Assembly: GCA_020633495.1 (NCBI GenBank)
Contig: JACKDR010000015.1
Coordinates: 124,001-188,000 of the forward strand
Length of the DNA: 64,000 nt
Reading direction: 5' to 3'
Origin: Kofleriaceae bacterium
Lineage (GTDB): Bacteria; Myxococcota_A; Polyangia; Haliangiales; Haliangiaceae
How positions within the stretch are numbered: position 1 is the stretch's first letter; every line of letters begins with the position of its first letter. Of the stretch, positions 1 through 7,847 are shown piece by piece. Below the pieces are notes generated by a model. That model was not told the DNA's origin. It did no database searches and saw only the letters and a list, made by a program, of their open reading frames with translations. The position numbers and the translations under genes were made by a program.

Positions 1-1
1 C

Positions 2-667
2 GCGGCGGCGCGCGGCGGCGCCGCCGCGGTCGTGTTCACGCACGGCCACTGGGATCACGTCATGGGCCACGCCGCGCTGCCGGGCGCGCCGGTGTGGGTC
101 AGCGCCGCGCTCGCCGACGCGGTCGCCGCCGGCGATCCGCGGGCCGCGCAGTACCTCGCCGACGCCCGCGACTTCGACGCCCGCTGGTACGTGCCGCGCC
201 CGGCCGGCCACGCCTGGCCGGCGACCCTGCGCGGCGTCGACGACGGCGCCCGCGTCGACCTCGGCGGCGTCGCGGCGCGCGCGATGCACCTGCGCGGCCA
301 CAGCCCCGACGGCCTGGCGCTGCTGTTCGAGCCGCTCGGCCTGCTGCTGGTCGGCGATCACCTGTCGCCGTGCGAGATCCCGTTCGTCGACGACGTCGAG
401 GCCTACCGCGCGACCCTGCGCCGCCTGCTCGACCTGCTCGCCGGCGACGTCCGCGAGGTCGTGCCCGGCCACGGCCGCCGCCTCACCGCCGCCGAGGCCG
501 CCGCGATCGCGCGCGACGACCTGGCCTACCTCGATCGCCTGGTCGAGGTCGGCGCCCGCCACGACGTCGCCGCGGCCCGCGCGATGCCGCTGCCGCGCGC
601 CGCGGACGTCGCCGGCATGGCCGACCACCACCGCGACAACTGCGCCAAGGTCGGCGTCGCGGTGTAG
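2..667 (+). CDS. MBL-fold metallo-hydrolase, 5' end outside the window
   Basis: The reading frame is open from base 2 to the TAG at 665-667, so the N terminus is missing. The visible part begins just before the zinc motif HGHWDH (from base 41), an HxHxDH-type signature of metallo-beta-lactamase-fold hydrolases. It continues with RGHSPDG (third His), GDHLSP (bridging Asp) and PGHGRR (last His), so the metal site looks complete. The roughly 220 residues present would need about 60-70 more N-terminal residues for a standard MBL domain. The family includes thiolesterases, glyoxalase-II-like enzymes and lactonases; the substrate cannot be named. The reverse-strand REP-like block follows immediately. 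Confidence 0.85.
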   Translation, partial: AAARGGAAAVVFTHGHWDHVMGHAALPGAPVWVSAALADAVAAGDPRAAQYLADARDFDARWYVPRPAGHAWPATLRGVDDGARVDLGGVAARAMHLRGHSPDGLALLFEPLGLLLVGDHLSPCEIPFVDDVEAYRATLRRLLDLLAGDVREVVPGHGRRLTAAEAAAIARDDLAYLDRLVEVGARHDVAAARAMPLPRAADVAGMADHHRDNCAKVGVAV

Positions 668-987
668 CGCGCCGGCGGCGTCCACCGTGGTGCGCTCAGG
701 GTCGCCGTAGCCCCGCTCACCTCAAGCGGAGCCCGACGGATGTGCCGGAAAACGAACCGGGCAGCGGTCGCACGGGGCGACCTCGTACGCTCACCTCGAG
801 CGGAGCCCGAGCGGCGCAGCCGCGAGGGCGTAGTCGAGAGGGCGTGGATCGATGCGGTCTCGGTGGCGCACCGGAGCCCGCCCCCTCGACAAGCTCGGGG
901 TGAGCGGAGTCAGGCCAGAACCCGCGGTCCCCTCGACGCCTCACGGCGAACGTCAGCGCGCGGCGCGCGGCTCGCGCATGACGAACG
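668..987. repeat. Intergenic region with REP-like palindromic repeats
   Basis: No convincing gene lies in these 320 bases. Two near-identical direct units start at 714 and 790 (CTCACCTCAAGCGGAGCCC and CTCACCTCGAGCGGAGCCC). Bases 790-852 recur in inverted orientation at 25203-25265 with only a few mismatches. A second unit around 882-929 contains CCCTCGACAAGCTCGGGGTG followed by a block ending AACCCGCGGTC; that last block recurs at 25258-25290. The CTCGACAAGCTCGGGGTG core resembles the REP-type short repeats found in many proteobacterial and myxobacterial genomes. Confidence 0.7.
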
Positions 988-1022
988 TCAGCGCGCGCCC
1001 CGCGGCTCGCGCATGACGAACG
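947..1022. repeat. 35-bp tandem direct repeat at a gene 3' end
   Basis: The unit beginning CGAACGTCAGCGCGCG starts at 947, 982 and (partial) 1017, a 35-bp period. The second copy contains the stop codon and last codons of the fatty acid hydroxylase gene; the first copy repeats that 3' end, including a TGA, just downstream. It looks like a local tandem duplication. The period is not a multiple of three, so the copy is not an in-frame extension. Confidence 0.75.
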
Positions 1023-1551
1023 TCGGGGCGAAGCGCGGCGCGATGCCGCCGGTGGCGGGGTCGCGCAGCCAGGCCATGCACAGCCGCGGCGGCACCGGGA
1101 TCGTCGCCGGGCGGCGGTAGGTGCCGAACACCAGATCCCACAGCGGCGAGGTGACGCCGTGGTTGGTCCGGCCGTCGACGAAGTGGTGGTAGAAGTGGTG
1201 GCGACGGGCCCAGCGGCCGTAGGCGCCGATGCCGGGGTGGGTGTGCTCGCGGCGGTGCAGGACCTCGTAGCAGGTGTAGAAGCCCATCAGGCCGGCGATC
1301 CACGCGAACCCGGTGACGCCGAGCAGCAGCGTCGCGGGGGTGCCGAGCAAGAGCGCGACCACCGTGCCGACGATCAGCTTCTTCCAGGTCGGCGCGAAGT
1401 AGTCGCCCTCGGCGTGGTGGCGGACGTGCTCGCGGCCGAACAGCGAGCGGCGGAAGCGACGGTCGTGACCCATCCAGCGGTGGATGCAGTACTCCATCAG
1501 GCTCCAGGTGAACGCGCCGAGCAGCGCGGCGATGACGATCCGGGTGATCAT
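988..1551 (-). CDS. Fatty acid hydroxylase / sterol desaturase family membrane protein
   Basis: 187 residues, with an N-terminal hydrophobic segment, a long central hydrophobic block (about 60-95) and the His clusters of the non-haem di-iron hydroxylase superfamily: HRWMGH (24-29), HVRHH (42-46), HRREHTH (99-105) and RRHHFYHHF (116-124), followed by NHG. The family hydroxylates lipid-linked substrates such as sterols, carotenoids or ceramide fatty acids in the membrane. The ATG overlaps the stop of the upstream TetR gene by 4 bases (ATGA), so the two are very probably one translationally coupled operon and the TetR protein likely controls this enzyme. A carotenoid-hydroxylase-like role is possible but not shown. 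Confidence 0.85.
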   Translation of the reverse strand: MITRIVIAALLGAFTWSLMEYCIHRWMGHDRRFRRSLFGREHVRHHAEGDYFAPTWKKLIVGTVVALLLGTPATLLLGVTGFAWIAGLMGFYTCYEVLHRREHTHPGIGAYGRWARRHHFYHHFVDGRTNHGVTSPLWDLVFGTYRRPATIPVPPRLCMAWLRDPATGGIAPRFAPTFVMREPRGAR

Positions 1552-2276
1552 GTCGGGCCTCCGGGGGACGCGAGCGGGAAGCGGGTCTCGATCTCGGTGA
1601 AGGCGGCGTCGACGCGCGCGGCGTCGGCGCCCCAGCCGATCAGCAGGGTGCGGGTGCTCTCCCGCGACAGCCGCGCGACGTCGAGGACGCCGGGCGCGAA
1701 GCGGGCCAGCTTGGCCAGCTGCAGCGCGCCCTGCAGCGCGGCGAACAGCGCCAGGCCGCGATCGATCGCGGTGGCGGGCGAGGCGGCGGGCCCGAGCTCG
1801 CCGGCGGCGGTCGCCTCGGTGAGCGCCGCGGCGAGCGGGCGCAGCGCGGCGAGCACGGCCTCGGCGGCGGGCGCGGCGTGCGCGTCGTCGACGATGAGGA
1901 TGCGGGGCTCGGCCATCGTCATGGCCAGCAGGCCGAAGCGGTGCGGCTCGAGGCGAGCGAATCGCCGGTAGGCGTGGGCCAGCGCGATCACGTGGGTCAG
2001 CGGCGTGGCGGTCGCCGGCAGGTCGTCGACCACCTCGTCGAGCACGGCGCGGATGTCGCCGAGGATGCGCTCGACCAGCCGCGACAGCAGCGCGTCCTTG
2101 GAGTCGAAGTAGCGGTACAGCGCGCCCGGCGTGTAGTCGGCGGCCTGGGCCAGCCGCGCCATCGACAGCCCGTCGAGCCCGTCGCGCGCCACCAGCGCCA
2201 TCGCCTCGTCGAGGATGCGCTGCAGGCTGGCGTCGCGCCGCTTCGCGCGCGGCGTCCTCGGGGCTCCGTGAATCAC
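1548..2276 (-). CDS. TetR/AcrR family transcriptional regulator
   Basis: 242 residues starting at a GTG. The N-terminal helix-turn-helix is clear: ILDEAMALVARDGLDGLSM followed by RLAQAADYTPGALYRYFDSK (about 21-60), the standard TetR DNA-binding core. The remainder is an all-helical ligand-binding and dimerisation domain without recognisable specificity. It is the first gene of a two-gene operon with the fatty acid hydroxylase. Directly upstream lie a sigma-70-like promoter and a perfect GTAAAC-N3-GTTTAC palindrome between its -35 and -10, a plausible autoregulatory operator. The -10 hexamer ends 6 bases before the GTG, so the message is probably leaderless. Confidence 0.92.
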   Translation of the reverse strand: MIHGAPRTPRAKRRDASLQRILDEAMALVARDGLDGLSMARLAQAADYTPGALYRYFDSKDALLSRLVERILGDIRAVLDEVVDDLPATATPLTHVIALAHAYRRFARLEPHRFGLLAMTMAEPRILIVDDAHAAPAAEAVLAALRPLAAALTEATAAGELGPAASPATAIDRGLALFAALQGALQLAKLARFAPGVLDVARLSRESTRTLLIGWGADAARVDAAFTEIETRFPLASPGGPT

Positions 2277-2282
2277 GGACGA

Positions 2283-2310
2283 ATAGTAAACAGCGTTTAC
2301 GAAACGTCAA
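2283..2310 (-). promoter_or_regulatory. TetR-gene promoter with palindromic operator
   Basis: On the minus strand, TTGACG (2310-2305) is followed after 16 bases by TACTAT (2288-2283). The perfect inverted repeat GTAAAC-AGC-GTTTAC (2286-2300) fills the spacer and overlaps the -10. The -10 is 6 bases from the GTG start at 2276. Binding of the adjacent TetR regulator here is inference from position and symmetry. Confidence 0.65.
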
Positions 2311-2380
2311 GGAATTCTATCAACGCCATGTAATTATGTGACTTCTGATCCGGCTGCCGCGGTCCCGACACGGCTCCCGC

Positions 2381-2409
2381 TTGACATAGTGTTGTTTGAA
2401 CACTATTGT
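2381..2409 (+). promoter_or_regulatory. Sigma-70 promoter with a perfect palindrome in the spacer
   Basis: TTGACA (2381-2386), a 17-base spacer and TATTGT (2404-2409) make a near-consensus housekeeping promoter for the SPFH/NAD-kinase-like operon. The spacer contains ATAGTGTT-GTTTG-AACACTAT (2386-2406), a perfect 8+8 bp inverted repeat touching both hexamers, so a bound repressor would block polymerase. Its sequence differs from the palindrome at 2286-2300, so a different regulator may act here. Confidence 0.7.
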
Positions 2410-2436
2410 TCGTGTGCAAGTTACACGGAGAAGCCC

Positions 2437-3390
2437 ATGCTCGGCATCGCGTACCTCAAGACCCCCCCGACCACCTACGTCCTTCACTACAAGGCGGGCC
2501 GCGTGAAGCGCGAAGGCGGCGGGCTGTCCTTCCTCTACTACCGGCCGACCTCCACCGTCGTCCTGATCCCGGTGGGCTCGGCCGACGTGCCGTTCGTGTT
2601 CAGCGAGGTCACCGCCGACTTCCAGGAGGTGACGATCCAGGGCCAGCTGACCTACCGGATCGCCGACCCCCGCAAGCTCGCCGGCCTGCTCGACTACAGC
2701 GTCGACGCCGCCGGCCGCTACCGGTCCGAGGATCCCGGCAAGCTCGAGGAGCGCCTGGTCCACGCCACCCAGGTCCTGGCCCGCGACGTCATCGGCAAGC
2801 TGTCGCTGCGCGACGCGCTGGCCGCGTCCGAGGCGCTGGTCCGCGAGATCACCGCCGGGCTGCGCGCCGCCGAGGTCCTGACCATGGCCGGCGTCGAGCC
2901 GCTCGACGTCTCGATCCTGTCGATCCGCCCGACCCCCGAGATGGCGCGCGCGCTCGAGGCCGAGGCCCGCGAGCAGCTGCAGCGCGAGGCCGACGAGTCG
3001 ATCTACGCCCGCCGCAACGCCGCGGTCGAGCAGGAGCGCATCATCAAGGAGAGCGAGCTCGAGACCGAGCTCGCGGTCGAGGCCAAGCAGCGCGAGATCC
3101 GCGAGCGCAAGATGGCCGCCGAGATCGCGCTCGAGGAGCAGCGCACGACGCTGATCGGCCGCAAGGTCGAGAACGACAAGCAGGACGCCGACGGCCGCGC
3201 CTACGCGATCGACGCCACGCTGCGCCCGTTCAAGGAGGCCGACTGGAAGACGCTGATGGCGATGTCGGCGGGCGGTGGCGACCCGCGCACGATGATCGCG
3301 CTGGCGTTCCGCGAGCTGGCCGAGAACGCGACCAAGATCGGCGAGCTCAACGTCAGCCCCGACCTGCTGCGGTCGCTGCTCGGCAAGTAG
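2437..3390 (+). CDS. SPFH / band-7 domain protein
   Basis: 317 residues. An open frame continues upstream to 2338, but I chose the ATG at 2437 because a GGAG Shine-Dalgarno (2427-2430) sits 6 bases before it and the promoter at 2381-2409 would lie inside the longer version. Residues about 10-190 look like a band-7/SPFH domain (FVFSEVTADFQEVTIQGQLT and the helix ARDVIGKLSLRDALAA). Residues about 190-260 are a charged coiled coil rich in Glu, Arg and Lys, as in flotillin/prohibitin proteins. I see no strong N-terminal membrane helix. SPFH proteins form membrane-associated rings that organise partners; the likely partner is the NAD-kinase-like gene 9 bases downstream. Confidence 0.85.
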   Translation: MLGIAYLKTPPTTYVLHYKAGRVKREGGGLSFLYYRPTSTVVLIPVGSADVPFVFSEVTADFQEVTIQGQLTYRIADPRKLAGLLDYSVDAAGRYRSEDPGKLEERLVHATQVLARDVIGKLSLRDALAASEALVREITAGLRAAEVLTMAGVEPLDVSILSIRPTPEMARALEAEAREQLQREADESIYARRNAAVEQERIIKESELETELAVEAKQREIRERKMAAEIALEEQRTTLIGRKVENDKQDADGRAYAIDATLRPFKEADWKTLMAMSAGGGDPRTMIALAFRELAENATKIGELNVSPDLLRSLLGK

Positions 3391-3399
3391 GAGGACGCG

Positions 3400-4326
3400 A
3401 TGTACGAGAAGATCGTCCTGGTCACCCGCAAGACCCGGCTGCAGCAGCTGGTCGAGCGCTTCAACAGCCGCGGCCAGGCGCGCTTCTACATCGAGCACGC
3501 CGGCGGCGACTTCGGCGACTACCAGCGCGAGGACGACGCCTACGCGCGCGCGCTCGACACCGTGCACCGCCGGCTCGACCTCGGCGTCCGGCTCCAGCTG
3601 GTCGAGCGCCGGCTGGTGCCGACGTTCCTGTTCGCGCCCCGCGACGTCGTCGTCACGATCGGCCAGGACGGGCTGGTCGCCAACGTCGCCAAGTACGTCG
3701 GCGCGCAGCCGCTGGTGCCGGTCAACCCCGACCCCGAGCGGTTCGACGGCCAGCTGCTGCCGTTCGGGGTCGCCCAGGCCCGCGCCGCGGTGGCCCGCGT
3801 CCTCGACGGCACCGCGCGCCGTCGCCCGGTGACGCTCGCCGAGGTCCGCCTCGACGACGGCCAGCGCCTGCTCGCCTTCAACGATCTGTTCATCGGCGCG
3901 CGCTCGCACGTGTCGGCGCGCTACGCGATCGGCACCGGCGGCGACGCCGCGCTCGAGGCGCAGTCGTCGAGCGGCGTCATCGTGTCGACCGGCGCCGGCT
4001 CGACCGGCTGGCTGTCGAGCGTCTTCAACATGGCGGCGGCGGTCGCCGCGTTCACCGGCGGCACCGCCGGCACCCCGCCGACGCTGGCCTGGGACGATCC
4101 GCGCCTGGTCTACGTGGTCCGCGAGCCGTTCGTCAGCAAGCACTCGCGCGCCGGCGTCGTCGCCGGGCTGATCGCGCCCGGCGCGTCGTTGACGATCCGG
4201 TCGCAGATGCCCACCGACGGCGTGATCTTCTCCGACGGCGTCGAGGCCGACGCGCTGGCCTTCGGCAGCGGCGCGGTCGCGCACATCGGCGCGGCGGCGC
4301 AGCGGACCCAGCTGGTCGTGGCCTGA
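3400..4326 (+). CDS. NAD kinase-like (ATP-NAD kinase superfamily) protein
   Basis: 308 residues, ATG preceded by TAGGAGGACGCG (stop of the previous gene plus a Shine-Dalgarno). The ATP-NAD/diacylglycerol kinase fold is suggested by VVVTIGQDGLVANVAKYV, where GQDG (88-91) stands for the usual GGDG, by NDLFIG (161-166) for the conserved NE/ND motif, and by STGAGSTGW (196-204), matching the TGSTGW-like glycine loop of NAD kinases. The length fits NAD kinase (about 290-310). GGDG to GQDG and the long insertion before NDLF suggest a divergent subfamily, so NADP synthesis is not certain; this is unlikely to be the main housekeeping enzyme. Forms an operon with the band-7 gene. Confidence 0.7.
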   Translation: MYEKIVLVTRKTRLQQLVERFNSRGQARFYIEHAGGDFGDYQREDDAYARALDTVHRRLDLGVRLQLVERRLVPTFLFAPRDVVVTIGQDGLVANVAKYVGAQPLVPVNPDPERFDGQLLPFGVAQARAAVARVLDGTARRRPVTLAEVRLDDGQRLLAFNDLFIGARSHVSARYAIGTGGDAALEAQSSSGVIVSTGAGSTGWLSSVFNMAAAVAAFTGGTAGTPPTLAWDDPRLVYVVREPFVSKHSRAGVVAGLIAPGASLTIRSQMPTDGVIFSDGVEADALAFGSGAVAHIGAAAQRTQLVVA

Positions 4327-4373
4327 CCCCCCGGGGCTGTCCTCGACCGCCGAGGTGTGGTCTGCTCGTCGTC

Positions 4374-5876
4374 GTGACGCGGGGACCGGCGGATCGGCTG
4401 ACGTGGAACCTGGTGGGCGGGCGGCTCGATCCGACCGCGCGCGCCAGCCTGGCCGTGCACGTCGTGCGCTGGCGCGGCGAGCTCCCCGGCTACCAGCTCC
4501 ACGTGCCCGCGGCGCTGGACGCCGTGGGCGTCGTCGGCTGGGGCGCGCTCGACCTCGACGAGCCGGCGCCGACGCGGCTGATCAGCACCGCGTCCGCCGG
4601 CAGCGCCGCGCGGCTCGTCGCGCGCGCCCTCGACGCCCTGGCCGAGATCGAGCAGCTGGTGCCGGGCATGCAGGTCGCGGTGCTGGCGTCGACGGTGGCG
4701 TACCGGGTCGGCCCGCTGGGCTTCGAGCCCGACCCGCGCGGCGCCGACGAGGCGCTGGTGGTCGAGCACCCGCTCGATGGCTGGGTCCCGGTGGCGGACG
4801 ACGACGTCGCGCCGGCGGCGACCGGCGACGGCGAGCCGACGCCCGAGGAGCTGCTGGCGACGCTGCAGGCGCTGCCCGACGTCGACGCGACGACCCGGGC
4901 GCCGCGGCACGATCGCGACGAAGCGCCGCCACGCCCCGGCGGGCCGCGCACGCGCAAGCCGGCGCGGCGCGCCCAGGCCGACCACGCCCTGGCGCGCGAG
5001 CTCGACGACCGGATGATGACCGCGACGGTCGCGATCGGGATCGCGACGCTCGCGGCGCTGCGCGACGTCCCGCGCGACGCCGAGCAGGAGGCGCTGTACC
5101 GGCAGGTCCTGGACGCGATCGGCAGCGCCGGCGGCACGGTCGCGGCGCCGACGCTGGCGCTGGCCCTGGCGGCCGGCGTGCCCGCCGCGGTGGCGACCGA
5201 GACGTGGCGCGAGGACGTGTGCCGCGCGCTGGCGGGGCACCCCGACACCTTGCGGCTGCTCCGCGGCGTCGCCGATCTGCCCGGCTTCGCCCGCATCGCC
5301 ACCGCCGCCGCGGTCCGGACCGCGGCGCGCGCCGGCGACGAGGCGATCGTGGCGGCGTTCCTCGCCCACCCGTTCTGGAAGGTCCGCACCGCGGCGCTGC
5401 CGTGCCTGCGCAACCCCGACGCTCGCGCCCGCATGGTGTGCTCGGTCTGGCACGGCCTCGACGCCAGCGACCTGCCGCTCGACGAGCACGCGTGGGGCTA
5501 CATGTCGCCGCTGCGAGTGCCCGCCGAGGGCCCGCACGACTGGGCGGCGATGGCCGCGCGGTTCGGCGGCCTGGTCACGCTGCCGCCGGTGGCGTCGCTG
5601 GCCGACGGCGTCCACGCCCCCTGCGCCGATCAGCGGGCGTGGTGCCGCGCCACGCTGGCGGCGCGCGGCGGGGACGGCGGCGGGGACGACGGCGCGCCGG
5701 CGCGCGACGTGCTGGCGCTCGACGACGACACCCGGGCGCGCCTGCGCGCCGCCGAGGACGCGGCGCTGCGCCGGGCCCAGCCCACGCTCGAGGCGCTGCC
5801 CGCGTGGCTCGAGACCCACCGCCCCGCGCTCGAGGCGCTGGTGGCGCGCGAGCGCGACGACGACCCGCGGTCGTGA
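4374..5876 (+). CDS. Hypothetical protein with HEAT-like C-terminal region
   Basis: 500 residues if the GTG at 4374 is the start; no ATG lies near and there is no clear Shine-Dalgarno. I do not recognise a named family. Residues about 1-150 contain Trp/Val-rich beta-type sequence, about 150-215 are an acidic-to-basic low-complexity linker, and about 215-400 are Ala/Leu-rich helical pairs resembling HEAT repeats (for example PFWKVRTAALPCLRNPDARA). No signal peptide or membrane segment is visible, so it is probably cytoplasmic. It lies 47 bases after the NAD-kinase-like gene on the same strand and could be cotranscribed. It ends 27 bases before a convergent gene. Confidence 0.75.
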   Translation: MTRGPADRLTWNLVGGRLDPTARASLAVHVVRWRGELPGYQLHVPAALDAVGVVGWGALDLDEPAPTRLISTASAGSAARLVARALDALAEIEQLVPGMQVAVLASTVAYRVGPLGFEPDPRGADEALVVEHPLDGWVPVADDDVAPAATGDGEPTPEELLATLQALPDVDATTRAPRHDRDEAPPRPGGPRTRKPARRAQADHALARELDDRMMTATVAIGIATLAALRDVPRDAEQEALYRQVLDAIGSAGGTVAAPTLALALAAGVPAAVATETWREDVCRALAGHPDTLRLLRGVADLPGFARIATAAAVRTAARAGDEAIVAAFLAHPFWKVRTAALPCLRNPDARARMVCSVWHGLDASDLPLDEHAWGYMSPLRVPAEGPHDWAAMAARFGGLVTLPPVASLADGVHAPCADQRAWCRATLAARGGDGGGDDGAPARDVLALDDDTRARLRAAEDAALRRAQPTLEALPAWLETHRPALEALVARERDDDPRS

Positions 5877-5903
5877 GCGCGGCGCCGGCGGCGCGCCGCC
5901 CGG

Positions 5904-7748
5904 CTACTGGATCCGCTCGGAGTTGGTGCCGCCCGGGTACCAGTAGCTGGTGTACTGGCCGTAGCCGTAGACGCTGATGCCGAACGGCTCGGTGCCGGTG
6001 ATCGTGTGGTTGCCGGTGCCGGCGTTGGACAGCGCGACGCGGGCGACGCCATAGCCGGTGGTGCCGATCGCGACGAAGCCGGCGACGTCGGTGCCGTCGA
6101 GGGTGACGGTCGCGCCGGTGGGCGCGACCACGTTGACGTAGTTGGTCTCGTAGTTGGTCGGGGCGTGGAACAGGTAGTTGCTGCGGAACTGCTGGTTCGA
6201 CACCGCCAGCGTCATCGCCGGATCGCCGCTGTTGCCGCCGGCGGCCTGGCCCTCCATGTACTGGACCACCAGGATCGGCTTGTCGCCGGTGATGCGGTAG
6301 TCGGCGGCCGACGACGGCAGCTCGATCCAGCCGCCGGCGGCGGCGATCGTGGTCGGCGCGCCGGCCTGGGCCGGCTCGTACGCCAGGGTCGTGTTGGCCT
6401 CGGTCGCGATGACCCGCACGAACTCGACCTTGGGCGTGGTGCCGCCGGTGGGGATCAGCGGCGCGGTCACCATGTACGTGGTCGCGAGGGTGTTGACCGG
6501 GAACATGGTCTCCTCGAGGTGATCGCAGTAGCCGACGGTGTCCGGGATGTAGATGCACTGGTGGCCGCCGATGACCTGGATCGGCTTGTCGGAGGTGATC
6601 CGCGTGCCGGTGACGTCGTTGGGATCGGACTGCGAGGTGCCGCCGTTGGTCACGATCTCGATGACGTCGCCGGCGTTGAGGGTCACGGTGCCGTTGCCGG
6701 CGGTGGAGATGCCGGTGACGCCGGCCTTGACGGTGCCGGCCTGCGGCCCGGCGGCCACGGTCACGGTCGTGTTGTCCTCGCTGGCGGTGACGGCATAGAA
6801 GCCCGAGCCGCCGGCGAAGTGGTGGCGCGACGCGACCCGGTAGTCGGTGCCCCAGACGTTGGTGGGCAGCAGGATCGAGGCGTCGTTGGAGTACGAGAAC
6901 GCGCCGGCGAGCGTGTACTCGAGCGGGTTGAACTGGTAGACCGCGACCGGCTGGGTCGAGCGCAGGCGGTACGCGCCGTCCGCGACCTGCACCGAGGCCG
7001 GGAACGGGACGACGCTGCTCGACGCCGGGCCCTTGAGCGTGGTGTCCCAGTCCATCTGGATGACCTGGACGCTGTTGGCGGCCACGGTGACCGTCGACAC
7101 CGTCGAGGTACCCTTGGTGATCGTGACCGTGGCCGGATCGCTGGTCGAGTTCGACACCGCGGCGGCGAAGTGGAAGTTCGTGGCGACCAGGTTGGCGGTC
7201 ACGGTCGGCATGTAGTCGCAGCCGATGTAGCTGGCGCCCAGCGAGCGCGGCGAGCACAGGCCGATGCAGCGGCCGCCGTTGGGGTCGCACGACTCGCCCT
7301 GCAGCGGGTCGCAGTACTCGTCGATCCACGAGTTGCCGTCGGCGGCGCAGTAGGTGGCGGTGTCGCCGTTGCAGGCGCCGGTGTCGGGGACGCACAGCTG
7401 GCAGCCGTTGCCGGGCACGCAGACCTGGCCCTGCTGGCCGCAGTTGACGACGTCGGTGTAGCCGCCCATGCCGTCGCAGATACGCTGGGTGGTGCCCATG
7501 CACTCGACCGTGCCCACCGGGCACCACGGCGCGTCGGGCGGCATCGCGTCGATCGGGATGGCGTCGATCGGCACGGCGTCGATCGGCGTGGCGTCGATGG
7601 GCGGCGCGTCGATGTCGGCGGCGTCGGCGACGACGGTGTCGCCGTCGATGGCGCCGCTGGCGTCGACGGTGTCACCACCGCCGGAGCCGCCGCAGGCGGT
7701 GGCGAGCACGAGCACGAACGCGGACGCAACGACGACGAGACGACGCAT
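5904..7748 (-). CDS. IgGFc-binding-domain lipoprotein
   Basis: 614 residues. The N terminus (VVASAFVLVLATACGG) is a signal peptide ending in a lipobox with Cys19. Residues about 30-70 are a tandem P-I-D-A stalk. Next comes a Cys-rich region (about 75-170, with CxPxTxxC-type spacing) like those in myxobacterial surface proteins. The rest resembles the IgGFc-binding N-terminal domain family, with repeated beta motifs such as ITSDKPIQVIGGHQC, YRITGDKPILVVQYMEG and the closing GISVYGYGQYTSYWYPGG. These are large exported surface proteins of unknown function, common in Myxococcota. A GAGGGGGA Shine-Dalgarno precedes the ATG, unlike the leaderless-type starts nearby. Confidence 0.85.
   Translation of the reverse strand: MRRLVVVASAFVLVLATACGGSGGGDTVDASGAIDGDTVVADAADIDAPPIDATPIDAVPIDAIPIDAMPPDAPWCPVGTVECMGTTQRICDGMGGYTDVVNCGQQGQVCVPGNGCQLCVPDTGACNGDTATYCAADGNSWIDEYCDPLQGESCDPNGGRCIGLCSPRSLGASYIGCDYMPTVTANLVATNFHFAAAVSNSTSDPATVTITKGTSTVSTVTVAANSVQVIQMDWDTTLKGPASSSVVPFPASVQVADGAYRLRSTQPVAVYQFNPLEYTLAGAFSYSNDASILLPTNVWGTDYRVASRHHFAGGSGFYAVTASEDNTTVTVAAGPQAGTVKAGVTGISTAGNGTVTLNAGDVIEIVTNGGTSQSDPNDVTGTRITSDKPIQVIGGHQCIYIPDTVGYCDHLEETMFPVNTLATTYMVTAPLIPTGGTTPKVEFVRVIATEANTTLAYEPAQAGAPTTIAAAGGWIELPSSAADYRITGDKPILVVQYMEGQAAGGNSGDPAMTLAVSNQQFRSNYLFHAPTNYETNYVNVVAPTGATVTLDGTDVAGFVAIGTTGYGVARVALSNAGTGNHTITGTEPFGISVYGYGQYTSYWYPGGTNSERIQ
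7546..7617. repeat. 15-bp tandem repeat encoding the PIDA stalk
   Basis: Almost five copies of a 15-bp unit (GCGTCGATCGGCACG-like on the plus strand) begin at 7546, 7561, 7576, 7591 and 7606. In the antisense gene they encode repeats of Pro-x-Asp-Ala type between the lipobox and the folded domain. Copy number of such tracts often varies between strains. Confidence 0.75.
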
Positions 7749-7847
7749 CGATCCCCCTCAGGATGGACAACGGCGAGCGCGTCGATGGTAACACCGCGCA
7801 CACGCTCGTCGGGAGCTGTCCTCGCGCGCGCGAGGTGGGCGGGCTGC

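Noticed and set aside
717..944. 75-codon ORF containing HPELVEG
   Set aside because: This peptide is the usual translation of REP-type repeats, not a gene.
2320..4284. 654-codon minus-strand frame opposite the SPFH and NAD-kinase-like genes
   Set aside because: Low-complexity shadow; the plus-strand frames contain recognisable domains and Shine-Dalgarno motifs.
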